Shown in pieces: positions 18,263 to 28,010 of a stretch of 64,000 nucleotides of DNA; positions within the stretch are counted from its first letter, which is position 1, and each line of letters starts with the position of its first letter. Below the pieces are notes generated by a model, which ran no database searches, was not told where the DNA came from, and saw only the letters and a program-made list of their open reading frames with translations. Source of the stretch: Streptomyces sp. NBC_01294 (GTDB lineage: Bacteria; Actinomycetota; Actinomycetes; Streptomycetales; Streptomycetaceae); assembly GCF_035917235.1 (NCBI RefSeq), contig NZ_CP108423.1, forward strand, positions 3,351,001 through 3,415,000, read 5' to 3'. The position numbers were made by a program, and so were the translations under genes.

Positions 18263-21016
18263 ATGGACATCCCCGCGCTCGGCGACGCCGAGGAACTCTC
18301 CTGCGACGTCCTCGTCATCGGCGGCGGCACGGCCGGCACGATGGCGGCGCTGACCGCCGCCGAGCGCGGCGCGCGGGTCCTGCTCCTGGAGAAGGCGCAC
18401 GTGCGCCACTCCGGGGCGCTCGCCATGGGCATGGACGGGGTCAACAACGCCGTCGTCCCCGGCCGCGCCGAGCCCGACGACTACGTCGCCGAGATCACCC
18501 GCGCCAACGACGGCGTCGTCGACCAGTCCACGGTCCGCCAGACCGCGACCCGCGGCTTCGCGATGGTGCAGCGCCTGGAGTCGTACGGGGTGAAGTTCGA
18601 GAAGGACGAGCACGGCGAGTACGCGGTGCGCCAGGTCCACCGCTCGGGCTCGTACGTGCTGCCCATGCCCGAGGGCAAGGACGTCAAGAAGGTGCTCTAC
18701 CGGCAGCTGCGGCGCCGCGAGATGCGCGAGCGGATCCGGATCGAGAACCGGGTGATGCCGGTCCGGGTCCTGACCTCGCCGGAGGACGGCCGGGCGATCG
18801 GCGCGGCCGCCTTCAACACCCGCACCGGCGCCTTCGTGACCGTGCGCGCCGGGGCGGTGGTCCTGGCGACCGGCCCGTGCGGGCGCCTCGGACTGCCCGC
18901 CTCCGGCTACCTCTACGGCACGTACGAGAACCCGACCAACGCGGGCGACGGCTACGCCATGGCCTACCACGCGGGCGCCGCGCTGACCGGCATCGAGTGC
19001 TTCCAGATCAACCCGCTGATCAAGGACTACAACGGTCCGGCGTGCGCGTACGTCGCGAACCCCTTCGGCGGCTACCAGGTCAACCGGCACGGCGAACGGT
19101 TCGTGGACTCCGACTACTGGTCGGGGCAGATGATGGCGGAGTTCGCGGCCGAACTCGCCTCGGACCGCGGCCCGGTGTACCTGAAGCTCAGCCACCTCCC
19201 GGAGGAGTCGGTGGCCTCCCTCGAATCGATCCTGCACACCACGGAACGGCCGACGCGCGGGACCTTCCACGCGGGCCGGGGCCACGACTACCGCACGCAC
19301 GACATCGAGATGCACATCTCGGAGATCGGCCTGTGCGGGGGCCACTCGGCCTCGGGCGTGCGCGTCGACGACCACGCCCGCACCACCGTCCCGCGGCTGT
19401 ACGCGGCCGGGGACCTGGCCTCCGTCCCGCACAACTACATGATCGGGGCGTTTGTCTTCGGCGATCTGGCGGGCGCGGACGCGGCCCGGTACACGGCGTA
19501 CGAGGGCGAGCTGCCGGCCGACCAGCTGTCGGCGGCCCACGAGCTCGTCTACCGCCCCCTGCGCAACCCGGACGGGCCTCCGCAGCCGCAGGTGGAGTAC
19601 AAGCTGCGGCGGTTCGTCAACGACTACGTGGCTCCGCCGAAGACGGGCGCGAAGCTCTCGCTCGCCGTCGAGGCCTTCGACCGGATGACCGGCGAGATCG
19701 CGCAGATGGGCGCGACCACCGCGCACGAGCTGATGCGGTGCGCGGAGGTGTCCTTCATCCGGGACTGCGCGGAGATGGCGGCCCGCGCCTCGCTGGCCCG
19801 TACGGAGTCCCGCTGGGGCCTCTACCACGAGCGGCTCGACCACCCCGAGCGCGATGACGCGGGCTGGCTGCACCACCTGGACCTGCGCAAGTCGGTCTCG
19901 GGCGCGATGGAGTTCACGGCCCGGCCGGTGGAGCCGTACCTGGTGCCGGTCGACGGGTTCGCCCCGGCCGGCGGCCCCTCGCGGCACCTGGGCGAGGTCG
20001 CCCTGGTCCCGGTGTCCACGGCGGGCCCCCGCCAGTCGCCTCCGGCGGGGCGGACGACAGCCCCGGGGACGCCCGGGTCCGCACCCGCAAGCGCGGCGTC
20101 CGCCGGGCCGCTGCGGGACGCTTCGCCGCGGATCCTCGAACTGCTCGCCCTGGCGGAGGAGTCACCCGGCCTGGACCTCCTGCGCCCCTACCTGGACGAC
20201 CCCGATCCCGCGGTCCGGGCGGCGGCCGTGGCCGCACTCGGCGAGACCGTCCCCGCGGGGGCCGGGCCCGCACTGGCCGCCCGCCTCGGCGATGCGGCTC
20301 CCGCCGTACGGGCGGCCGCCGCGGCCGCGCTGCGCGAGCTGGTGGAGGTCCTGCCGGGCGGGCCGGAGCTGGGGGCCGGGCTGCGCGCCGCGCTCGCCGT
20401 GCCGGACCCCGCGGTGCGCTCGGCCTCGCTCGAAGCCCTGCGGGCCCTGCGCCTGGGCGACGCACGGCTGTACGCGGCCTCGCTGGCGGACGCCGACCCG
20501 GAGGTCCGCATCCACGCGGTCCGCGCGCTGGTCTCGGTGGACGCGGTACCGGAGCTGGCCACGGCCGCGGCGGACCCGGCCCGCGAGGTCCGGGTGGCGG
20601 TCGCCAGGGGGCTGGCCTCGGTGCACGCCCCTGCCCCGGCCCCGCTGGACCCGCTGCTGGGCGACCCGGACCCGCTGGTGCGCGGCGCCGCCCTGGCGGC
20701 CCTGGCCTCGACCGGCTGCCCCGAGGGGTACGCCCGCACGGCGGTCGCGGCGCTGGGGGACGCCGCCTGGCAGGTCCGGGCCGGGGCGGCCGCCGCGCTG
20801 GCGGCGGCCGGGCCCGGGGCGGCCGGGCCCGGGGCGGCCGTACCGGCCCTGGCCGGCGCGCTGGCCGGGGCGCTGGCCGACGCCAACGCCGATGTCCGCA
20901 AGGCCGCGGTCCTCGCCCTGCTGGCCCACCGGGACACCGCGGAGGCCCGGGCGGCCCTCGCCGCGGCGGTCGGCGACCCCGACGCGGACGTCCGGGCGTA
21001 CGCGGCCCGCGCCTGA
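18263..21016 (+). CDS. AprA-like FAD oxidoreductase fused to HEAT repeats
   Basis: 917 residues. Residues 1-575 are a fumarate-reductase/AprA-type flavoprotein: FAD motif DVLVIGGGTAGTMAAL (15-30), HSGALAMGMDGVNN, a central FQINPLIKDYNGPACAYV block, RLYAAGDLASVPHNYMIGAF for the second FAD contact, and an ESRWGLYHERLDHPERDD helical end. These look like the alpha subunit of adenylylsulfate reductase rather than SdhA/FrdA. After a Pro/Ala linker (575-620), about nine HEAT/PBS-lyase repeats of the type DPDPAVRAAAVAALGE run to the end. It sits downstream of the ferredoxin and ABC importer, suggesting a two-subunit redox enzyme for the imported compound. The reaction is unknown. Confidence 0.87.
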   Translation: MDIPALGDAEELSCDVLVIGGGTAGTMAALTAAERGARVLLLEKAHVRHSGALAMGMDGVNNAVVPGRAEPDDYVAEITRANDGVVDQSTVRQTATRGFAMVQRLESYGVKFEKDEHGEYAVRQVHRSGSYVLPMPEGKDVKKVLYRQLRRREMRERIRIENRVMPVRVLTSPEDGRAIGAAAFNTRTGAFVTVRAGAVVLATGPCGRLGLPASGYLYGTYENPTNAGDGYAMAYHAGAALTGIECFQINPLIKDYNGPACAYVANPFGGYQVNRHGERFVDSDYWSGQMMAEFAAELASDRGPVYLKLSHLPEESVASLESILHTTERPTRGTFHAGRGHDYRTHDIEMHISEIGLCGGHSASGVRVDDHARTTVPRLYAAGDLASVPHNYMIGAFVFGDLAGADAARYTAYEGELPADQLSAAHELVYRPLRNPDGPPQPQVEYKLRRFVNDYVAPPKTGAKLSLAVEAFDRMTGEIAQMGATTAHELMRCAEVSFIRDCAEMAARASLARTESRWGLYHERLDHPERDDAGWLHHLDLRKSVSGAMEFTARPVEPYLVPVDGFAPAGGPSRHLGEVALVPVSTAGPRQSPPAGRTTAPGTPGSAPASAASAGPLRDASPRILELLALAEESPGLDLLRPYLDDPDPAVRAAAVAALGETVPAGAGPALAARLGDAAPAVRAAAAAALRELVEVLPGGPELGAGLRAALAVPDPAVRSASLEALRALRLGDARLYAASLADADPEVRIHAVRALVSVDAVPELATAAADPAREVRVAVARGLASVHAPAPAPLDPLLGDPDPLVRGAALAALASTGCPEGYARTAVAALGDAAWQVRAGAAAALAAAGPGAAGPGAAVPALAGALAGALADANADVRKAAVLALLAHRDTAEARAALAAAVGDPDADVRAYAARA

Positions 21017-21138
21017 GGCGCGGCGAGGCCCCGTTCGGAGGCGCGCCGCGTGCGCCGGGCGGGACGGGCCGGGATGGTGGACGGACGACTGGAATCGGGA
21101 ACCCGTACCCCGTACCCCCACCGCGAGGAGCCGCCGCC

Positions 21139-21750
21139 ATGACCGTACGCAGCCTGAGGATCGTCGTCACCTGCGCGGCCGCCCTGTCGCTCGGCCTGAC
21201 CGCCGTGGCCCCGGCGCACGGGGTCGAGGGGCCCGCGCCCGACCCGCGCGACCCGCGGGCCATGCGGGACATGGCGACGGCGATCGCGGCGACGGCCAAG
21301 TACGCGGACGAGCGGGAGGCCCTCAAGGACGGGTACGTCCCCCACGGCGAGGAGTGCATGACCAACCCGTTCGGGGTGGGCGCCATGAACTACCACTACG
21401 TCAAGCAGGCCAACTGGGGTTCGAAGGACCCCGCCAGGCCGACCGCGCTCCTCTACAGCAGGGAGAAGGACCGCAACGGCCGTCGCAGGCTCGAGGCCGT
21501 GGAGTGGATGTCCACCGACCGGGACCAGGACCTGAAGACCGCCGACGACCGGCCGAGCATGTTCGGGCTGCCCTTCGACGGACCCATGCCGGGCCACTGG
21601 TCGGGCATGCCCAAGCACTACGACCTGCACATGTGGGCGTACAAGAAGAACCCGGCCGGCCGCTTCCACAACTGGAACCCGGCACTGACCTGCCCGAAGA
21701 AGGCCCCCACCCCGGCCAAGCCGGCCGCCGCCCACCCGCACGGCCACTAG
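21139..21750 (+). CDS. Secreted protein of unknown function
   Basis: 203 residues with a signal peptide (VVTCAAALSLGLTAVAPAHG). The mature domain has the pattern GYVPHGEECMTNPFGVGAMN, YHYVK, LEAVEWM, MFGLPFDGPMPGHW and HYDLHMWAYKKNPAGRFHNW, then NPALTC. This His/Trp-rich family occurs in actinobacteria and some proteobacteria, and I know no function for it. Two cysteines could form a disulfide. The C-terminal tail is Pro/Ala/His-rich (HPHGH), possibly metal-binding. GAGGAG lies before the ATG. It follows the flavoprotein gene by 122 bp and may or may not be co-transcribed. Confidence 0.75.
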   Translation: MTVRSLRIVVTCAAALSLGLTAVAPAHGVEGPAPDPRDPRAMRDMATAIAATAKYADEREALKDGYVPHGEECMTNPFGVGAMNYHYVKQANWGSKDPARPTALLYSREKDRNGRRRLEAVEWMSTDRDQDLKTADDRPSMFGLPFDGPMPGHWSGMPKHYDLHMWAYKKNPAGRFHNWNPALTCPKKAPTPAKPAAAHPHGH

Positions 21751-21874
21751 TCCGCGCGAGCCGTGCGGTCAAGTGCCACACGCATATGACTCACCCATAA
21801 GTGCGGCTTCTCCGGGAATCCCGGGCGATACGCTGGTCGGACTCGCGAGACTCCAGCACATGGGAGCACTACCG

Positions 21875-22489
21875 ATGAGCGTCGATCCCGAGACCCCCGA
21901 GCAGGAGCCCGCCCCGCGCTGGCCCGTCCCGCCCGCGGGCGGGTGGACGGCCGACGACCTTGACCGGCTTCCCAACCTGCCTCCGCACACGGAGCTGATC
22001 GACGGGAGCCTGATTTTCGTGAGTCCGCAAACCCGTTTCCACATGCGAGCCCTGCGATTCTTCGAATGGCAACTCGAATCACTGGTTCCGGGCGGACTCG
22101 AAGTGATGAGAGAGTTCACCGTCGACATCGACCGACTGAACCGGCCCGAGCCGGACGTCCTCGTCGTCGATGAGGAACTGGCCCGGGGCCCCCAGCAACA
22201 GACACGGATCCCCGCCGCGTCCGTCCGGCTGGCCATCGAGGTCGTCTCTCCTGATTCGATCGCCCGGGACCGCGAGACCAAGCCGGCCAAGTACGCCCGG
22301 GCAGGAATCCCCCACTACTGGCGGGTCGAGAACAAGAACGACCGGGCAGTCGTCTACGTGTTCGAACTCGAACCGGCCACGCGTGTCTACGTCGCGACGG
22401 GCATCTTCCACGACCGGCTGAAGGTCGAGGTCCCCTTCCCCATCGACCTGGACCTCACCACGATCAAACCGAAGGGGCTACCGGAGTAG
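21875..22489 (+). CDS. Uma2-family (DUF820) PD-(D/E)XK nuclease-fold protein
   Basis: 204 residues. The Uma2 core is clear: ELIDGSLIFVSPQT, then PEPDVLVVDEE, RLAIEVVSPDS and RETKPAKYARAGIPHYWRVE, which supply the Asp, Glu-x-Val and Lys of the restriction-like active site. Streptomyces encode many Uma2 proteins of uncertain role; a DNA-targeting function is presumed only from the fold. The ATG at 21875 is chosen over two upstream in-frame ATGs because GGGAG lies 8 bases upstream. It is convergent with nuoN, sharing a bidirectional terminator. Confidence 0.85.
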   Translation: MSVDPETPEQEPAPRWPVPPAGGWTADDLDRLPNLPPHTELIDGSLIFVSPQTRFHMRALRFFEWQLESLVPGGLEVMREFTVDIDRLNRPEPDVLVVDEELARGPQQQTRIPAASVRLAIEVVSPDSIARDRETKPAKYARAGIPHYWRVENKNDRAVVYVFELEPATRVYVATGIFHDRLKVEVPFPIDLDLTTIKPKGLPE

Positions 22490-22497
22490 ACCCGCAC

Positions 22498-22544
22498 ACG
22501 GCCAAGGGCCCGGCTCCCCCGAAGGGGACCGGGCCCTTGGCCGT
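22498..22544. terminator. Bidirectional terminator between uma2-like gene and nuoN
   Basis: A 16-bp perfect stem (ACGGCCAAGGGCCCGG and its complement) enclosing a CTCCCCCGAAGGGGA loop that folds again. It closes the nuo operon on the minus strand. Confidence 0.88.
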
Positions 22545-22556
22545 TGCGCGAACCGG

Positions 22557-24212
22557 TCAGCGGACGAACGTGCTCGCCTGTCCCGCCAGGTCCAGGAAGT
22601 ACTGCGGGGCCAGGCCCAGGACCAGGGTGACCGCGACGCCCACCGCGATGGTCGTCATCGTCAGCGGCGAGGGAACGGCCACCGTCGGGCCGTCGGCCTT
22701 CGGCTCGCTGAAGAACATCAGGACGATCACCCGGATGTAGAAGAACGCGGCGATCGCGGACGAGATGACACCGACCACGACCAGCACCCCCGCGCCCCCC
22801 TCCGCCGCCGCCTTGAACACGGCGAACTTGCCCGTGAAGCCCGACGTCAGCGGGATGCCGGCGAAGGCCAGCAGGAACACCGCGAAGACGGCCGCCGTCA
22901 GCGGCGAACGCCGGCCCAGACCCGCCCACTTGGACAGGTGCGTGGCCTCGCCGCCCGCGTCGCGCACCAGCGTGACCACCGCGAAGGCGCCGATCGTCAC
23001 GAAGGAGTACGCGCCCAGGTAGAACAGGACGGACGAGACGCCCTCCGCCGAGGTCGCGATCACACCGGCCAGGATGAAGCCCGCGTGCGCGATCGAGGAG
23101 TACGCCAGCAGCCGCTTGACGTCCGTCTGGGTCACGGCGATCACCGCGCCCGCCAGCATCGTGACGATGGCCACCGCCCACATCACCGGCCGCCAGTCCC
23201 AGCGCAGCCCCGGCAGGACCACGTAGAGGAGCCGCAGGAGGGCACCAAAGGCGGCCACCTTCGTCGCCGCCGCCATGAAGCCGGTGACCGGCGTCGGGGC
23301 GCCCTGGTAGACGTCCGGGGTCCACATGTGGAAGGGGACCGCGCCGACCTTGAAGAGCAGGCCCATCAGGATCAGCGCGCTGCCGATCAGCAGCAGCGCG
23401 TCGTTGCCCATGGTGGAGGCCAGCGCCGGGTCGATCTTCCCGACCGTGCCGTCGACCACGTCGGCGATCACCGCGTACGAGACCGAGCCCGCGTACCCGT
23501 AGAGCAGGGCGATGCCGAAGAGGAGGAAGGCCGAGGAGAAGGCCCCCAGCAGGAAGTACTTCACCGCGGCCTCCTGCGACATCAGCCGCTGGCGGCGGGC
23601 GAGGGCGCAGAGCAGGTACAGCGGGAGGGAGAAGACCTCAAGGGCGATGAACAGCGTCAGCAGGTCGTTGGCCGCCGGGAAGATCAGCATGCCCGCGATC
23701 GCGAACAGGGCCAGCGGGAAGACCTCGGTGGTGGTGAAGCCCGCCTTGACGGCGGCCTTCTCGCTCTCGCTGCCCGGGACCGACGCCGCCTGGGCGGCGA
23801 AGGAGTCCACGCGGTTGCCGTGCGCGGCGGGGTCCAGCCGCCGCTCGGCGAAGGTGAAGACCGCGACGACCGAGGCCAGCAGGATGGTGCCCTGCAGGAA
23901 GAGCGCCGGGCCGTCCACCGCGATGGCGCCCATCGCGGCGACCTGTGCCTTGGTGGACCCGTACCCGCCGGCCGCGAGGCCGACGACCGCGGCGAAGGCC
24001 GAGGCCAGCGCGGCGAGGGTGAGGAACACCTGTACGTAGTAGCGGGCCTTGCGGGGCACGAAGGCCTCCACGAGGATCCCGAGCACCGCCGCGCCCACCA
24101 CGATCAGCGTGGGCGCGAGCTGCGCGTATTCGATGGTCGGCGCCGGGATCCGGTCGACCGGTGCCTCGGCCGCCAGTGTCCACAGGCTGTGGGCGGAAGT
24201 CGCTGCGCTCAC
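22557..24212 (-). CDS. nuoN: NADH-quinone oxidoreductase subunit N
   Basis: 551-residue antiporter-like membrane subunit of complex I (proton_antipo_M domain), about 14 helices. Conserved charged positions sit in HMWTPDVYQGAPTPVTGFMA and AYSSIAHAGFILAG. The GTG start overlaps the nuoM stop (GTGA). It is the last gene of the operon, followed by a strong terminator. An Ala/Gly/Ser-rich insert near residues 140-165 is actinobacterial in character. Confidence 0.96.
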   Translation of the reverse strand: MSAATSAHSLWTLAAEAPVDRIPAPTIEYAQLAPTLIVVGAAVLGILVEAFVPRKARYYVQVFLTLAALASAFAAVVGLAAGGYGSTKAQVAAMGAIAVDGPALFLQGTILLASVVAVFTFAERRLDPAAHGNRVDSFAAQAASVPGSESEKAAVKAGFTTTEVFPLALFAIAGMLIFPAANDLLTLFIALEVFSLPLYLLCALARRQRLMSQEAAVKYFLLGAFSSAFLLFGIALLYGYAGSVSYAVIADVVDGTVGKIDPALASTMGNDALLLIGSALILMGLLFKVGAVPFHMWTPDVYQGAPTPVTGFMAAATKVAAFGALLRLLYVVLPGLRWDWRPVMWAVAIVTMLAGAVIAVTQTDVKRLLAYSSIAHAGFILAGVIATSAEGVSSVLFYLGAYSFVTIGAFAVVTLVRDAGGEATHLSKWAGLGRRSPLTAAVFAVFLLAFAGIPLTSGFTGKFAVFKAAAEGGAGVLVVVGVISSAIAAFFYIRVIVLMFFSEPKADGPTVAVPSPLTMTTIAVGVAVTLVLGLAPQYFLDLAGQASTFVR

Positions 24213-25801
24213 TTCGCCGCCTCCCCGTTCTTGGCTTCGACGTCGACCTCGGGCTTCGGGTCCGTCTGCTTCACGTCCGACATGGTGTACTCCACCGCCG
24301 GGTTGACGATGTCGGTGAGCACCTTCGGGTAGACGCCCAGTCCGATCAGCAGCGCGATCAGCGGGGCGACCACCAGTACCTCGCGCAGGCGCAGGTCCGG
24401 CATCGTTCGGACCTCCTCCTTCACGGGGCCGGTCATCGTGCGCTGGTAGAGCACCAGGGTGTACAGCGCGGCCAGCACGATGCCGGTGGTGGCGATGATG
24501 CCGACGACCGGGTACCGGGCGAACGTGCCGGCCAGGACCAGGAATTCACTGACGAAGGGCGCGAGGCCCGGCAGCGAGAGAGTGGCGAGGCCGCCGATCA
24601 GGAAGGTGCCGGCGAGGACCGGGGCCACCTTCTGGACTCCGCCGTAGTCGGCGATGAGCCGCGAGCCGCGCCGCGAGATCAGGAAGCCGGCCACCAGCAT
24701 CAGCGCCGCCGTCGACAGGCCGTGGTTGACCATGTAGAGGGTGGCGCCGGACTGGCCCTGGGAGGTCATCGCGAAGATGCCCAGGATGATGAAGCCGAAG
24801 TGCGAGATCGAGGCGTAGGCGACCAGCCGCTTGATGTCCCGCTGACCGACCGCGACCAGAGCGCCGTAGATGATGCTGATCAGGGCCAGGACGAGGATCA
24901 CCGGCGTGGCCCACTTGCTGGCCTCGGGGAAGAGCCCGAGGCAGAAGCGGAGCATCGCGAAGGTGCCGACCTTGTCGACGACCGCGGTGATCAGCACGGC
25001 GACCGGGGCGGTGGACTCGCCCATCGCGTTCGGCAGCCAGGTGTGCAGGGGCCACAGCGGGGCCTTCACCGCGAAGGCGAAGAAGAAGCCGAGGAACAGC
25101 AGCCGCTCGGTGTTGGTCGCCATGTCGAGCGTGCCCGCGGCGCGCGCGGCGGTGATCTCCTGGAGCGAGAAGTTCCCGGCGACCACGTACAGGCCGATGA
25201 CGGCGGCCAGCATGATCAGGCCGCCGGCCAGGTTGTAGAGGAGGAACTTGACCGCCGCGTACGAGCGCTGCGCGGCCGCGTTCTCATCGGATCCGGAGTG
25301 GGCCCGGTCCCCGAAGCCGCCGATGAGGAAGTACATCGGGATGAGCATGGCTTCGAAGAAGATGTAGAAGAGGAAGACGTCGGTGGCCTCGAAGGAGATG
25401 ATCACCATCGCCTCGACCAGCAGGATCAGGGCGAAGAAACCCTGCGTCGGCCGCCAACGCGACGACTTGGTCTCCAGAGGGTCGGCGTCGTGCCAGCCCG
25501 CCGCGATCACGAAGGGGATGAGCAGCGCCGTGAGCCCGATGAGGACCACGCCGATGCCGTCCACGCCCAGCTCGTAGCGGACGCCGAAGTCGGCGATCCA
25601 GGAGCGGGATTCGGTGAGCTGGTAGCGGTCGCCGCCGGGATCGAAGCGGACCGCGACGAGCACGGCCAGGGCCAGTGTCGCCAGCGAGAAGAACAGTGCG
25701 AGCCACTTGGCGGCGGTCCTGCGGGTTGCCGGGACGGCCGCCGTCAGGATCGCGCCGACCGCGGGGACCGCGGCCGTCACCGTCAGAAGCGGGAAATTCA
25801 T
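24209..25801 (-). CDS. nuoM: NADH-quinone oxidoreductase subunit M
   Basis: 530-residue antiporter-like proton-pumping subunit of complex I. Seen: ELGVDGIGVVLIGLTALLIP, FFEAMLIPMYFLIGGFG with the key Glu, FAVKAPLWPLHTWLPNAMGE with the conserved Lys, and LVAYASISHFGFIILGIFA. The ATG is one base past the nuoL stop; its own stop overlaps nuoN. The C-terminal 40 residues are charged and cytoplasmic. Confidence 0.97.
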   Translation of the reverse strand: MNFPLLTVTAAVPAVGAILTAAVPATRRTAAKWLALFFSLATLALAVLVAVRFDPGGDRYQLTESRSWIADFGVRYELGVDGIGVVLIGLTALLIPFVIAAGWHDADPLETKSSRWRPTQGFFALILLVEAMVIISFEATDVFLFYIFFEAMLIPMYFLIGGFGDRAHSGSDENAAAQRSYAAVKFLLYNLAGGLIMLAAVIGLYVVAGNFSLQEITAARAAGTLDMATNTERLLFLGFFFAFAVKAPLWPLHTWLPNAMGESTAPVAVLITAVVDKVGTFAMLRFCLGLFPEASKWATPVILVLALISIIYGALVAVGQRDIKRLVAYASISHFGFIILGIFAMTSQGQSGATLYMVNHGLSTAALMLVAGFLISRRGSRLIADYGGVQKVAPVLAGTFLIGGLATLSLPGLAPFVSEFLVLAGTFARYPVVGIIATTGIVLAALYTLVLYQRTMTGPVKEEVRTMPDLRLREVLVVAPLIALLIGLGVYPKVLTDIVNPAVEYTMSDVKQTDPKPEVDVEAKNGEAAK

Positions 25802-25802
25802 A

Positions 25803-27701
25803 TCACACCGCCCTCATCAGCAGGGTCGCGGCGATCAGGACCACCGTGCCCCCGAACATCGAGACCGCGTAGCTGCGGGCGTAGCCGTTCTGCAGCTTGC
25901 GCAGCCGGCCCGAGAGGCCGCCGACCGAGGCGGCCGTCCCGTTGACCACCCCGTCGACCAGGCTGTGGTCGACGTACACGAGCGAGCGGGTCAGGTGCTC
26001 CCCGCCGCGCACCAGCACGACGTGGTTGAAGTCGTCCTGGTACAGGTCCTGCCGGGCCGCCCGGGTGACGAGCGAGCCGCGCGGGGCGATGACCGGGACG
26101 GGCCTGCGGCCGTACATCGCCCAGGCGATGCCGACGCCGATGACGAGGACCACCATGGTGGCCAGCGTCACCGTCAGGGCGCTGACCGGCGGGTGGCCGT
26201 GCGCGTAGCCGGTGACGGGCTCCAGCCACTTCACGAACCGCTCGCCGATCGCGAAGTAGCCGCCGGCGAAGACCGACCCGAACGCCAGGATGATCATCGG
26301 GATGGTCATCGACTTCGGGGACTCGTGCGGGTGGGGCAGCTCCCCGCTCTTCGCGTCCGGCTGCCAGCGCTTCTCGCCGAAGAAGGTGAGGAGCATGACC
26401 CGGGTCATGTAGAACGCGGTGATGCCGGCGCCCAGCAGGGTGACCCCGCCGAGGATCCAGCCCTCGGTGCCGCCCTTGGCGAAGGCCGCCTCGATGATCA
26501 GGTCCTTGGAGAAGAAGCCCGACAGGCCCGGGAAGCCGATGATGGCCAGGTACCCGAGTCCGAAGGTCACGAAGGTGACCGGCATGTACTTCCGCAGCGC
26601 CCCGTACTTGCGCATGTCGACCTCGTCGTTCATCCCGTGCATCACGGAACCGGCGCCGAGGAAGAGGCCCGCCTTGAAGAAGCCGTGCGTCACCAGGTGC
26701 ATGATCGCGAAGACGTAGCCGATCGGGCCGAGGCCCGCGGCGAGGATCATGTAGCCGATCTGCGACATCGTCGAGCCCGCCAGGGCCTTCTTGATGTCGT
26801 CCTTCGCGCAACCGACGATCGCACCGAAGAGCAGCGTGACCGCACCCACGATGGTGACCACCAGCTGGGCGTCCGGCGCCGCGTTGAAGATGGCGCCGGA
26901 GCGGACGATCAGGTACACGCCCGCCGTCACCATGGTGGCCGCGTGGATCAGGGCCGAGACCGGGGTCGGGCCCTCCATCGCGTCACCGAGCCAGGACTGC
27001 AGCGGGACCTGCGCCGACTTGCCGCAGGCGGCCAGCAGCAGCATCAGGCCGATCGCCGTCAGCGTGCCTTCGGACGCCTCGCCCACCGCGCCCAGCACCG
27101 GCCCGAAGGCGAAGGTCCCGAAGGTGGTGAACATCAGCATGATCGCGATCGACAGGCCCATGTCGCCGACGCGGTTGACCAGGAAGGCCTTCTTCGCGGC
27201 CGTGGCCGCGCTGGGCTTGTGCTGCCAGAAGCCGATCAGGAGGTACGAGGCGAGGCCCACGCCCTCCCATCCGAAGTACAGCAGCAGGTAGTTGTCGGCG
27301 AGGACCAGCAGCAGCATCGCCGCGACGAACAGGTTCAGGTAGCCGAAGAAGCGGCGGCGGCGCTCGTCGTGCTCCATGTACCCGATCGAGTACACGTGGA
27401 TGAGCGTGCCCACCCCGGAGATCAGCAGGACGAAGGTCATCGACAGCTGGTCCAGCTGGAAGGCCATGTCCGCCTGGAAGCCCTCGACGGGGATCCAGGT
27501 GTACAGGGTCTGGTGCAGGGTCCGGTCGTCGGCACTGCGGCCCAGCAGGTCGGCGAACAGGGCGACGCCGATCCCGAAGGAGACCGCCGCGAGCACGGTG
27601 CCGATCCAATGACCGACCTTGTCGAGGCGCCGGCCGCCGCACAGCAGCACCACCGCTCCGAGCAGGGGCGCTGCGATCAGCAGCGCAATCAGGTTCTCCA
27701 C
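25803..27701 (-). CDS. nuoL: NADH-quinone oxidoreductase subunit L
   Basis: 632 residues, the distal antiporter-like subunit with the long lateral helix. Seen: [20 protein letters not shown], the catalytic Glu in [40 protein letters not shown] with the Lys, and [15 protein letters not shown]. The C-terminal helix HL and last TM ([18 protein letters not shown]) are present. The GTG start is 9 bp after the nuoK stop. Confidence 0.97.
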   Translation of the reverse strand: MENLIALLIAAPLLGAVVLLCGGRRLDKVGHWIGTVLAAVSFGIGVALFADLLGRSADDRTLHQTLYTWIPVEGFQADMAFQLDQLSMTFVLLISGVGTLIHVYSIGYMEHDERRRRFFGYLNLFVAAMLLLVLADNYLLLYFGWEGVGLASYLLIGFWQHKPSAATAAKKAFLVNRVGDMGLSIAIMLMFTTFGTFAFGPVLGAVGEASEGTLTAIGLMLLLAACGKSAQVPLQSWLGDAMEGPTPVSALIHAATMVTAGVYLIVRSGAIFNAAPDAQLVVTIVGAVTLLFGAIVGCAKDDIKKALAGSTMSQIGYMILAAGLGPIGYVFAIMHLVTHGFFKAGLFLGAGSVMHGMNDEVDMRKYGALRKYMPVTFVTFGLGYLAIIGFPGLSGFFSKDLIIEAAFAKGGTEGWILGGVTLLGAGITAFYMTRVMLLTFFGEKRWQPDAKSGELPHPHESPKSMTIPMIILAFGSVFAGGYFAIGERFVKWLEPVTGYAHGHPPVSALTVTLATMVVLVIGVGIAWAMYGRRPVPVIAPRGSLVTRAARQDLYQDDFNHVVLVRGGEHLTRSLVYVDHSLVDGVVNGTAASVGGLSGRLRKLQNGYARSYAVSMFGGTVVLIAATLLMRAV

Positions 27702-27710
27702 AGCGACCCC

Positions 27711-28010
27711 TTACAGCTTCATCAGGCTGGCGTCGTCGACCGAGGCCGAGTGGCGGGTACGGAACAGCGACACGATGATCGCCAGGCCGACGACGACCTC
27801 CGCGGCGGCGACGACCATCGTGAAGAACGCGATGATCTGGCCGTCGAGGTTGCCGTGCATCCGGGAGAACGCGACGAGGGCGAGGTTGCAGGCATTGAGC
27901 ATCAGCTCGATGCACATGAACAGCACGATCGCGTTCTTGCGGATCAGCACGCCGGCCGCACCGATGGTGAACAGCAGGGACGCCAGGTACAGGTAGTTGA
28001 CCGGATTCAC
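27711..28010 (-). CDS. nuoK: NADH-quinone oxidoreductase subunit K
   Basis: 99 residues, three membrane helices (MrpC-like). The buried Glu residues are in the helix-2 stretch [17 protein letters not shown] and in [15 protein letters not shown]. The GTG start overlaps the nuoJ stop (GTGA). Confidence 0.97.
   Translation of the reverse strand: MNPVNYLYLASLLFTIGAAGVLIRKNAIVLFMCIELMLNACNLALVAFSRMHGNLDGQIIAFFTMVVAAAEVVVGLAIIVSLFRTRHSASVDDASLMKL

Noticed and set aside
17309-19987. Long minus-strand frame opposite the ABC transporter and flavoprotein genes
   Set aside because: Antisense shadow of genes with intact motifs; no family resemblance.
21773-21874. Upstream start of the Uma2 gene adding 34 residues
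   Set aside because: No ribosome site there; GGGAG precedes ATG 21875, and the extension contains a promoter-like GATACG region.
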